DNA from: CAYILC01 sp964364145
Lineage (GTDB): Bacteria > Patescibacteriota > Microgenomatia > UBA1400 > UBA12028
Direction of reading: 5' to 3'
Length of the DNA stretch: 12,869 nt
NCBI GenBank assembly: GCA_964364145.1
Contig: CAYILC010000024.1
Span: 1 to 12,869, forward strand
Of the stretch, positions 6,780 through 12,564 are shown piece by piece. Positions within the stretch are counted from its first letter, which is position 1. Each line of letters opens with the position of its first letter. Both the position numbers and the translations under genes were made by a program. The notes beneath the pieces were generated by a model that worked only from the letters and a program-made list of their open reading frames with translations, did not search any database and was not told the DNA's origin.

Positions 6780-7489
6780 TGAACCTGAAAAAACACATCG
6801 GTATTGTGAGCGCTCTCTTGGTTGTAGGTATACTGGGTGCTGTCGCTCTCCACTCCCCATTTGCTTTCGCTGCGACTACAACGTCAACTCCTTCAGCAAA
6901 AACCGCTTCTCCATCCGCAGACCCAGCAGTAGTAAAACAAAATACATTAGATCGCATCGAAAAAATCCTGGATGAAAAGGGGTCTTCGGTACTCAACTCA
7001 CTCAAACGCAAAGCGTATGTCGGTCAAGTCGTGCGCGTGACTACCGAGTCACTCACAGTGAACACTCTGCATGGCGAGGTGACCGTGAAGTTGACTCCGG
7101 AAAAAACAGCGATGTTCCTGATGCCCCGACTTACCCCCATTGAAATAGCTGATATTGAAATCGATGGCTTTGTGATTGCGATGGGATATGTCGATGGAGA
7201 TGACGTTTTGGACGCGCGTCGCGTGTTGGTTTCGCCCACTCCCCTGTTCCCAATCAAAAAAGGTGTGATTCTTGGAGTTGTGCAATCGATAAAATCCACA
7301 CAAATTCTTGTCCGCACCCTCACGCAAGAAAATAAGGTTATTCCGCTGTCTAGTAAAACGATAAATCAAGACAATACTGGAACAACTATGAAGCGAACAG
7401 ACGTGAAAGGGGACTCGAAAATTTTGGTCATTACCCCGGATGCTGACAACGCAACTGTGTCGGCGAGTTTAGTGCGAGTGATGCAGTAA
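6779..7489 (+). CDS. Secreted protein with two related beta domains
   Basis: This encodes 236 residues. A classic signal peptide (basic NLKKH, hydrophobic 8-24, cleavage probably after AFA at residue 31) precedes a Thr/Ser/Pro linker and a short helix (52-75). Two similar segments follow: residues 79-152 (VGQVVRVTTESLTVNT ... ARRVLV) and 161-235 (ILGVVQSIKSTQILVR ... ASLVRVM). Both begin with a G-x-V-x-S/T-I/L strand pair and end with a strand containing RVLV or VRVM, resembling small DUF5666-like OB or beta-barrel repeats. The function is unknown. It is translationally coupled to the Ig-like protein by a one-base overlap, so the pair may form an envelope complex. The next plus-strand unit is the T-box transcript. 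Confidence 0.7.
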   Translation: MNLKKHIGIVSALLVVGILGAVALHSPFAFAATTTSTPSAKTASPSADPAVVKQNTLDRIEKILDEKGSSVLNSLKRKAYVGQVVRVTTESLTVNTLHGEVTVKLTPEKTAMFLMPRLTPIEIADIEIDGFVIAMGYVDGDDVLDARRVLVSPTPLFPIKKGVILGVVQSIKSTQILVRTLTQENKVIPLSSKTINQDNTGTTMKRTDVKGDSKILVITPDADNATVSASLVRVMQ

Positions 7490-7510
7490 ACGAGTAGCTT
7501 GTAGCGAACA

Positions 7511-7659
7511 CTACTCTGCTGACGTGGAAGCGTGTCGTTTTGTAAGTTCTGCTATTTTTTGAGCCAGCTCCCACCCCACCGCTGAAAGTATCATTGAACC
7601 TTTTTCGTGTGCTTCTCCCTCTGTATTCACATATGGGCAGCGTTGGCATAGTTTGGCAT
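7511..7659 (-). pseudogene. Small CxxC protein gene with an apparent 1-base frameshift near its start
   Basis: A minus-strand frame ending at TAG (7513-7511) reads LCQRCPYVNTEGEAHEKGSM, then a helix-like ILSAVGWELAQKIAELTKRH, and looks like a real small protein. No ATG lies in that frame upstream of the CxxC. However, a consensus extended -10 promoter ends 6 nt before an ATG at 7659 in another frame, which dies after 10 codons. Restoring one A in the AAA run around 7652-7655 would join them into about 49 residues starting MPKLCQRCPY. This is either a mutation, a sequencing error, or an internal start such as the ATG at 7594. The function is unknown; a Cys-pair metal site is possible. Confidence 0.4.
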
Positions 7660-7687
7660 TGTGTAATTATAGCAACTGTGGTACAAT
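7659..7687 (+). promoter_or_regulatory. Promoter of the T-box transcript
   Basis: TTGTGT (7659-7664), a 17-nt spacer and TACAAT (7682-7687), preceded by TGG to make an extended -10. Transcription would start near 7694, just ahead of the first T-box hairpins. It overlaps the divergent minus-strand promoter. Confidence 0.6.
7666..7674 (-). promoter_or_regulatory. Extended -10 promoter on the minus strand
   Basis: Read on the minus strand, TGC-TATAAT (7674-7666) is a perfect extended -10 box, with 6 nt between it and an ATG at 7659. It would drive the small, apparently frameshifted CxxC gene. Confidence 0.55.
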
Positions 7688-7693
7688 CTCGTT

Positions 7694-7873
7694 CACAAGT
7701 GAATATATAAAGCGTTAACCGGAGTCACGATCCGGGAGCTGCTCGCCAAAATGCGAGACGGAGGCTTCACCGTAAAACCAAGCAGTCGATGTCGCCCAGG
7801 CGGAGTCGGCCCAAAGAGCTTTTCGAAGTAATATCGAAAAGAACAAGGATGGGACCGCGGGAGGTCCTTTTTT
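7694..7873 (+). promoter_or_regulatory. T-box riboswitch, predicted tRNA-His specific
   Basis: The 3' part AACAAGGATGGGACCGCG (7842-7859) matches the T-box consensus AANNAGGGTGGNACCGCG with a single change (A7849). That A is compensated, because AAGGA (7845-7849) pairs with TCCTT (7865-7869), leaving the 7-base bulge TGGGACC (7850-7856) that binds a free tRNA 3' end. The variable bulge base is G, which pairs with discriminator C73, a hallmark of tRNA-His. A perfect 8-bp hairpin CTTTTCGA/TCGAAAAG (7819-7841) occupies the stem III position. The 5' domain is not a canonical stem I: it has CCGGA/TCCGG (7719-7735, loop GTCACGA showing CAC), then CTGC/GCAG (7739-7742/7782-7785) enclosing two hairpins. 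The 3' core is firm; the amino-acid call is strong inference, and the 5' fold is uncertain. Confidence 0.82.
7851..7873 (+). terminator. T-box-controlled intrinsic terminator
   Basis: GGGACC (7851-7856) pairs with GGTCCT (7863-7868) around the loop GCGGGA, followed by a run of six T (7868-7873). The same GGGACC and TCC bases are needed for the antiterminator bulge and helix, so the two folds exclude each other, as expected for a T-box switch. Confidence 0.8.
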
Positions 7874-7875
7874 AT

Positions 7876-7902
7876 TGCTTTGAACCCATGCGGGTAAAAG
7901 CA
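7876..7902 (+). other. Stable hairpin just after the T-box terminator
   Basis: TGCTTT/AAAGCA (7876-7881 and 7897-7902) continues through a small internal loop into ACCC/GGGT with the tetraloop ATGC: ten pairs in 27 bases. It has no T-run, so it is not itself a terminator; it could be a processing site or part of a second switch. Confidence 0.5.
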
Positions 7903-7910
7903 GAAACTAG

Positions 7911-7991
7911 CCTCTCGTTCCTTTTTCAGCATGTTGCTGTTTTGCATACAAGCAAGACGGCGCGTGGTGAGAAAAGAACGGGAGGTTTTTT
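7911..7991 (+). terminator. Second terminator-like structure before tRNA-His
   Basis: CCTCTCGTTC (7911-7920) pairs with GAACGGGAGG (7976-7985), ten pairs with one wobble, extended by TTTT/AAAA (7922-7925/7972-7975) across a bulged C. It is followed by six T (7986-7991). The large loop contains smaller hairpins CAGCA/TGCTG (7927-7939) and TTGC/GCAA (7942-7955). A terminator here would separate the T-box from the tRNA and hutH operon unless it is regulated or only partial. Confidence 0.5.
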
Positions 7992-7993
7992 GT

Positions 7994-8025
7994 CGGGAAA
8001 AAGAAGGGAAGGTCGGGATTTCCCG
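7994..8025 (+). other. Hairpin just upstream of tRNA-His, with an alternative pairing
   Basis: CGGGAAA (7994-8000) and TTTCCCG (8019-8025) form a perfect 7-bp stem. An alternative stem GGGAA/TTCCC (8006-8010/8020-8024) uses the same 3' arm. The A-rich, unpaired 8026-8034 follows. It may guide 5' processing of the tRNA. Confidence 0.4.
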
Positions 8026-8035
8026 TTAAAAAATT

Positions 8036-8108
8036 GGAAGCCGTAGTGTAGTGGGAAACACACAAGCCCGTGGAGCTTGCATCGCCAGTTCGAACCTGGT
8101 CGGCCTCC
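8036..8108 (+). tRNA. tRNA-His (anticodon GTG) with C33
   Basis: The acceptor is GAAGCCG (8037-8043) with CGGCCTC (8101-8107), and an extra G-1 (8036) pairs with C73 (8108), the tRNA-His hallmark. The D stem GTGT/ACAC, anticodon stem CAAGC/GCTTG with loop CCGTGGA (8068-8074) giving anticodon GTG (8070-8072), and T arm GCCAG/CTGGT with loop TTCGAAC all fold well. Two oddities are present: position 33 is C (8069) instead of the near-universal T, and A3 faces C70. CCA is not encoded. The gene lies inside the leader of the hutH operon. Confidence 0.9.
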
Positions 8109-8149
8109 CAAGGGAATACAAAAGAAAAAATATAAAAAGAAAGGAACGT

Positions 8150-9667
8150 ATGAGCATTCAATTGACAGGAAAAGGTCTAACAATTGACTTTGTAAAAAAA
8201 ATTGCTCGAGATAAAGAGAAAGTTTCTTTGTCCCAAGAAACACGAAAAAATGTGGAAAAAGGCCGGAGCATTTTGCAGGCCTATGTTGATCGTGGAGAAA
8301 AGATCTACGGGGTCACTACTGGGTTTGGAGATTTTTCCAAGGTCTTTATATCGTCGGACGACGCAGCACAGCTTCAAGTAAACCTCATTCGTAGTCACAA
8401 CGCTGGTGTCGGAAGTCCCGTTCCGGAAGATGTTGTTCGGGCAACGATGCTTGCTCGTGCAAACTTTTTAGCAAGTGGCATGTCGGGATGTCGGCCGATC
8501 ATCGTAGAAACACTTGTTGAAGCGTTAAACAAAAATCTGTACCCCTTTATTCCACAAAAAGGATCTGTTGGCGCGAGTGGCGATCTTGCGCCTTTGGCCG
8601 CGATGGCTGCCTGTCTTATGGGTGAAGGGCTTGCTATTGTTGATGGCAAAAAAATACCTTCACTACAAGTTTTGCAAGAGAAAAGAATCAAACCTATTAC
8701 ACTCTCATTTAAGGAAGGACTCGCGTTGATTAATGGTGATACGCTTATGGTTGGATACGCCACACTGCTCGTGTATGACGCGATCCAACTCGCAAAGCTC
8801 TCAGATATAGCTATCAGCATGACTATAGAAAGTATTGTTGGTGTTATGGAAGCTTTTGATGAGCGCTTGCAAGTTTCTCGAGGTTTTGCTGGTCAAGTTG
8901 CTTCTGCAAAAAATATTCGAGCACTGACCGCTGGTAGCCAAATACTCTCCGGAGAAAAAAGACGGGTTCAAGATAGTTATGTCATTCGTTGCGGACCAGT
9001 TATTCTAGGAGCCTCGCGAGAAGCAATTGCGTTTATCCAACGTCAAACAGAGATTGAACTCAATGGATCATGTGACAATCCACTTGTCTTCTTGAAAGAC
9101 AACGCAGTTTTAGCCGGTGGAAACTTTCACGGCCAACCACTAGCTCTACCATTAGATTTTTTGAAAGTTGCGGTATCGGAGTTTGCAAGTTCTTCTGAAC
9201 GTCGAATGGAGCGGATGATCAATAAGGCATATTCAGGGATGCCTCCATTTCTTATTGAGAATGGCGGACTTAATTCCGGTTTTATGGTTCCACAATACAC
9301 CGCAGCTGGGTTGATTAACCTGAATAAAGGACTCAGTTGGCCAAACAGTGTTGACTCGACTCCACTTTGTGCTGGTCAAGAAGATCACGTATCTATGGGG
9401 ACAAACTCAGCTCTCACGGCGTACGAAGTGATTCAAAACACACAATATGTTTTAGCGATTGAGTTATTGATTGCTGCACAAGCGCTAGAGTTTGCTGAAA
9501 AATTACCAAGCCCGGTCATACAAAAGGTGAAAAAGTTTATACGGACAAAAATTCCAAAGGTTACTCAGGACGTTGCAATGAATCCATTTATCGAGCAAGT
9601 CAGGAATTGGGTTTCCGATGAATCCTTCGTTCGCATCGTAGAAAAAGATATTGGAGTCCTAGCATGA
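8150..9667 (+). CDS. hutH: Histidine ammonia-lyase
   Basis: This encodes 505 residues, normal for the family. It deaminates L-histidine to urocanate and ammonia using the self-made MIO group from Ala142-Ser143-Gly144 in SVGASGDLAPLA. All catalytic positions known from Pseudomonas putida HutH are present, with the same numbers at first: Tyr53 (KIYGVTTGFG), His83 (IRSHNAG) and Asn195 (ALINGDT). The rest are offset by three: Gln274, Tyr277, Arg280, Phe326 (GGNFHGQP) and Glu411 (GQEDHVSMGT). A tyrosine or phenylalanine lyase or aminomutase is possible but less likely. The start is the ATG at 8150 with AAAGGA (8140-8145) just upstream; the open frame extends back into the tRNA only by chance. The stop overlaps the next gene (ATGA). 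No urocanase gene is seen in the window. Confidence 0.9.
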   Translation: MSIQLTGKGLTIDFVKKIARDKEKVSLSQETRKNVEKGRSILQAYVDRGEKIYGVTTGFGDFSKVFISSDDAAQLQVNLIRSHNAGVGSPVPEDVVRATMLARANFLASGMSGCRPIIVETLVEALNKNLYPFIPQKGSVGASGDLAPLAAMAACLMGEGLAIVDGKKIPSLQVLQEKRIKPITLSFKEGLALINGDTLMVGYATLLVYDAIQLAKLSDIAISMTIESIVGVMEAFDERLQVSRGFAGQVASAKNIRALTAGSQILSGEKRRVQDSYVIRCGPVILGASREAIAFIQRQTEIELNGSCDNPLVFLKDNAVLAGGNFHGQPLALPLDFLKVAVSEFASSSERRMERMINKAYSGMPPFLIENGGLNSGFMVPQYTAAGLINLNKGLSWPNSVDSTPLCAGQEDHVSMGTNSALTAYEVIQNTQYVLAIELLIAAQALEFAEKLPSPVIQKVKKFIRTKIPKVTQDVAMNPFIEQVRNWVSDESFVRIVEKDIGVLA

Positions 9668-10713
9668 AAAAGAAATACAGAGTTTTTTGTTATCAATGCG
9701 GAAAGGAGTATCAGGATCAATGGTGGTTATGTCCTTCGTGTGGAGGAAGTCTGGATGTTAAGTACTCGCAAGTGTCGGAAATGCCCCAATTCCCTATCGA
9801 TACTACTAGGTTTGTTGAAAATATAGGTGAAGGAAACACACCATTGATCCCGCTTCCAGTGCTTTCGCAAACATACGGCTGTGAATTGTGGGCAAAATGC
9901 GAGATGCAGAATCCAACAGGGTCTTTTAAAGATCGTGGCTCAGTTATTGAAATTGCCAAAGCGCTAGAACTTGGTAAATCTGGAGTTGTATGTGCCTCGA
10001 CTGGAAACATGGCGGTAAGCCTTTCCGCATATGCGGCACGCGCAGGTTTTCGATGTATCGCTGTCATCCCAGCCAAGACACCTGTATCAAAACTCCAACA
10101 GGCAACCGCTTACGGAGCAAAACTTGTCGAGGTTCCAGGAACATACGACGAATGTGTTCTCGTTGCAAAAGATATAGCTCAACAAAAAGCATACTTTCTT
10201 TGTGGTGACTACCTTCTACGAAGAGAGGGGCAGAAAACACTCGGGGGAGAGCTTGTACGCTCCAACTTTGATGCTTTTATTATTCCAGTTGGGAATGGAA
10301 ATATAGGCCTTGCTGTAGCAAGAGGGATTTCTGAACTTGCCAAGAAAAAGGATCTCCCAGGGTTTATCGGCGTTCAAGCAACGTTCGTAAATCCGATTGA
10401 GAAAGCTTGGGCAACAAACACAGAGGTAATCCCAGTAAAAAACATAACTACTGTTGCTTCTGCCTGTAATGTGAGTAGTCCACTTGACGGCAAACTCACC
10501 CTTGATGTTATAAGAAAAACACGTGGTTGTGTTGTGTCGGCAACAGACGAGGAAATTCTCAAGGCTCAAGACTTTCTAGCAAAAAAAGAAGGTCTTTATG
10601 TTGAGGCTACAGCTGCAGCAACCTTGGCAGGATTTATAAACATACAAAAACAGTTCAAAAACAAAAAAATAGTACTTATTCTGACGGGATCAGGACTAAA
10701 AGAAAGGAGATGA
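9664..10713 (+). CDS. thrC: Threonine-synthase-like PLP enzyme with N-terminal zinc ribbon
   Basis: This encodes 349 residues. A zinc-ribbon pair (C9-x2-C12 and C23-x2-C26) precedes a fold-type II PLP domain. The PLP lysine is K89 in NPTGSFKDRG; STGNMAVSLSAYAARAG (about 112-128) is the substrate loop and PVGNGNIGLA the phosphate-binding loop; the C-terminus has LTGSGLK. This layout fits threonine synthase (O-phosphohomoserine to threonine and phosphate) of the shorter ribbon-containing type. Related dehydratases or other beta-replacing enzymes cannot be excluded, especially as no homoserine-pathway gene is nearby. It overlaps the hutH stop by four bases, so the two are translationally coupled and probably used together, an unusual pairing. 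Confidence 0.82.
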   Translation: MKKKYRVFCYQCGKEYQDQWWLCPSCGGSLDVKYSQVSEMPQFPIDTTRFVENIGEGNTPLIPLPVLSQTYGCELWAKCEMQNPTGSFKDRGSVIEIAKALELGKSGVVCASTGNMAVSLSAYAARAGFRCIAVIPAKTPVSKLQQATAYGAKLVEVPGTYDECVLVAKDIAQQKAYFLCGDYLLRREGQKTLGGELVRSNFDAFIIPVGNGNIGLAVARGISELAKKKDLPGFIGVQATFVNPIEKAWATNTEVIPVKNITTVASACNVSSPLDGKLTLDVIRKTRGCVVSATDEEILKAQDFLAKKEGLYVEATAAATLAGFINIQKQFKNKKIVLILTGSGLKERR

Positions 10714-10716
10714 TGT

Positions 10717-11097
10717 ATGAAAGATATTATGGCTAATGGACGCGGAAGCGATGGTTGGCAAGAAAAAAAGGAGTTGCCAACTGATCCCACAGAGCAAGTA
10801 TGGAAACTTCTAGCAAGTCTTTGGTGGAGACCAGGAGAACCAGATAATACACCAGAAGATATTGAGCGCGTCATCAACTCAATTGATAGCATTATTCCAG
10901 GATTTTCCCAAAGAACGTTATCGGGCAGAAGTGTTACTACTGTTGCAGAAGCATTGCGAAACAGTATGAAAGTTGATATTTGTTTTGAGTATCAGCGGGA
11001 CAGAAAACAATGCGAAAATGTGTTTGTATCCGTAGGATATGCATGCCGTTGCCAAGGATGCGAAGGTAAACGAGGCTTTAAGTGGACATCAGAATGA
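10717..11097 (+). CDS. Unknown small cysteine-rich protein
   Basis: This encodes 126 residues, starting 3 nt after the thrC-like stop, with AGGAG at 10704-10709 as a good ribosome binding site; a second in-frame ATG lies at 10729. I do not recognise the family. The first 80 residues are polar and partly helical (TEQVWKLLASLWW, PEDIERVINSIDSII). The C-terminal third has five cysteines: C89, C99 and CRCxxC (C110, C112, C115), so a zinc or iron-sulfur site is plausible. There is no signal peptide, so it is probably cytoplasmic. As third gene of the hutH operon it may be a partner or regulator of the two enzymes; that is inference from position only. Confidence 0.65.
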   Translation: MKDIMANGRGSDGWQEKKELPTDPTEQVWKLLASLWWRPGEPDNTPEDIERVINSIDSIIPGFSQRTLSGRSVTTVAEALRNSMKVDICFEYQRDRKQCENVFVSVGYACRCQGCEGKRGFKWTSE

Positions 11098-11139
11098 AAG
11101 ACTTTGTTGGAGAAGCGGTTCTAGAGTAATAGCTAATAA

Positions 11140-11160
11140 TTCGATACAATATCGAAAGGA
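11140..11160 (+). promoter_or_regulatory. hisS -10 region, inverted repeat and ribosome binding site
   Basis: TTCGATA/TATCGAA (11140-11146 and 11150-11156, 3-nt centre) is a perfect 7-bp inverted repeat. It contains a -10-like TACAAT (11145-11150) and runs into the Shine-Dalgarno AAAGGA (11155-11160), 6 nt before the hisS ATG. No clear -35 box is seen. The repeat could be an operator or form a small RNA hairpin affecting translation. Confidence 0.5.
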
Positions 11161-11166
11161 ACTACC

Positions 11167-12414
11167 ATGTCAAATACACAACTACCACAAACACTCAAAG
11201 GCTTCCGCGATTTTTTGCCGGAAGAAAAAACACTGCGCGATGTGGTGTTAGAACGCGTGCTTGAAACGTTCAAGCTCTACGGCTTCCAACCGCTAGAAAC
11301 GCCAACGCTCGAGTATGCCTCGCTATTGCTTGGCAAATATGGCAATGAAGCAGACAAACTCGTGTACACCTTTACCGATAACGGTGACCGCTGCGTAGGT
11401 TTGCGATATGATCAAACCGTTCCAACCGCGCGTGTTTTGGCACAATATAAAGACCAACTTCCCACCTATTTTCGCAGATATCAAGTGCAGAACGTGTTTC
11501 GTGCAGACAAACCACAGAAAGGAAGATATCGCGAGTTCACACAATGTGATATTGATATTTTTGGCTCCAGTTCCCCACTCTCGGATGCTGAAATTATTGC
11601 GTGCACCTATGCCTCGTTTAGCAATATTGGGTTCAAAACCATTGTAATAAAGGTAAACGATCGGCGCGTGTTGACGAACATATTACAACAATTTGCCACC
11701 GACCAAGTCTTGATGATGTCCATTATTCAGTCGATCGATAAGCTCGATAAAATGTCGGCAAAAGATGTGGCCGATGAGTTGATTCAAAAAGGGTTGAGCG
11801 TAACGTCGGCAATGGATGCACTTGCGGCTATTGAGAAAGCAAAACCAAACGAGTCGCTCAATATGATTTTAACCCTTGCTCAAAAATTAGGTGTTCCTCA
11901 AGATGTGTTGCAGTTTACACCATCATTAGCACGCGGGTTGGACTACTACACCGGCATGATCTTTGAGGTCATGATTCCAGAGTTTCCTATTGGATCGTTT
12001 GGTGGCGGCGGTCGATACGACAATCTCATTCAACAGCTTGGTGGTGCAGATATTCCGGCAGTGGGCATTGCGTTCGGATTTGACCGCATTGTTGAGGCAG
12101 TGAAGGAAATGAAATTTATTTCTGCTAAAAACATCTCGGCTAAAGTACTGGTAACGGTGTTTGACGAATCAACTCAACTCTATTCAGCACAAATTGCAGC
12201 CTCACTTCGTAAAAATGATATCTCGACTGAGCTTTACCCTGCAGTTGATAAGTTTAGCAAGCAATTTAAATACGCAGCAAAACTTGGGTTTCAATATGCA
12301 GTGGTCATTGGTCCGGAAGAGATCTTAAACAAAACAGTGCAGGTAAAAAACTTGCAAACCGAAAAGCAAGTTGAGGTTGTTATGAGCGAGCTTGTTTCTG
12401 TGATCCAAGGTTAG
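11167..12414 (+). CDS. hisS: Histidyl-tRNA synthetase
   Basis: This encodes 415 residues, normal for a bacterial class II HisRS. It activates histidine with ATP and charges tRNA-His in the cytoplasm. Visible landmarks are the N-terminal KGFRDFLPEE, motif 2 FRRYQVQNVFRADKPQKGRYREF (about 102-124), the histidine-binding HisA motif ARGLDYYTG (255-263) and GGGGRYDNL (279-287), motif 3 GIAFGFDRI (300-308), and a C-terminal anticodon-binding domain (about 325-415). The start follows AAAGGA with a 6-nt gap. It lies 69 nt after the cysteine-rich gene and may be both read through from the hutH operon and transcribed from its own promoter. Its 3' end is overlapped by a convergent small gene. No residue looks lost. 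Confidence 0.97.
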   Translation: MSNTQLPQTLKGFRDFLPEEKTLRDVVLERVLETFKLYGFQPLETPTLEYASLLLGKYGNEADKLVYTFTDNGDRCVGLRYDQTVPTARVLAQYKDQLPTYFRRYQVQNVFRADKPQKGRYREFTQCDIDIFGSSSPLSDAEIIACTYASFSNIGFKTIVIKVNDRRVLTNILQQFATDQVLMMSIIQSIDKLDKMSAKDVADELIQKGLSVTSAMDALAAIEKAKPNESLNMILTLAQKLGVPQDVLQFTPSLARGLDYYTGMIFEVMIPEFPIGSFGGGGRYDNLIQQLGGADIPAVGIAFGFDRIVEAVKEMKFISAKNISAKVLVTVFDESTQLYSAQIAASLRKNDISTELYPAVDKFSKQFKYAAKLGFQYAVVIGPEEILNKTVQVKNLQTEKQVEVVMSELVSVIQG

Positions 12415-12553
12415 ACCTCATTATCTGCTGTTTTTTTGTATCAATGTATCTGGTAAGTTTATAGGCAATATATAACAAAACACATACCAGAAATATCAGA
12501 ATTAGATTTAACCACTGACGAACATCGGGATTGGTAAAATCAATGTTTGGCAT
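12380..12553 (-). CDS. Small single-pass membrane protein, paralog 2
   Basis: This encodes 57 residues. The start at 12553 has AAGGAA (12566-12561) seven bases upstream; an in-frame ATG at 12559 would be too close to it. The layout is a short N-terminal segment (MPNIDFTNPDVRQW), one hydrophobic helix (about 15-31, LNLILIFLVCVLLYIAY) and a basic tail (KLTRYIDTKKQQIMRSN). The tail and helix resemble the neighbouring 54-residue protein (LVGILIYIGYQIVEYLRFKKKHNMRS), so they are tandem paralogs. The last 35 bases overlap the end of hisS on the opposite strand. It is probably oriented with the basic tail inside. The function is unknown. Confidence 0.65.
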   Translation of the reverse strand: MPNIDFTNPDVRQWLNLILIFLVCVLLYIAYKLTRYIDTKKQQIMRSNLGSQKQARS

Positions 12554-12564
12554 ATACATCTTCC

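Noticed and set aside
7431..7649. 72-residue minus-strand frame
   Set aside because: It overlaps the end of the secreted-protein gene and reads as low-quality Arg/Ser/Thr-rich sequence; another frame over the same bases looks more protein-like.
7888..8046. An ATG-started frame (MRVKAETSLSFLFQHVAVLH...) as a leader peptide or gene between the T-box and tRNA-His
   Set aside because: Its ATG sits in a hairpin loop without a ribosome binding site, it runs into the tRNA, it is not histidine-rich, and the region is better explained by RNA structure.
7789..8046. 85-residue plus-strand frame across the T-box
   Set aside because: It overlaps the T-box core, terminators and tRNA start; composition is unlike a protein, and it has no promoter or ribosome binding site.
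8051..8149. N-terminal extension of histidine ammonia-lyase
   Set aside because: The extension reads through the tRNA gene; the ATG at 8150 gives catalytic residue numbers equal to known HutH and has a ribosome binding site.
12431..12437. T7 tract after hisS as an intrinsic terminator
   Set aside because: No stable hairpin precedes it; on the minus strand it encodes the lysines of the small membrane protein.
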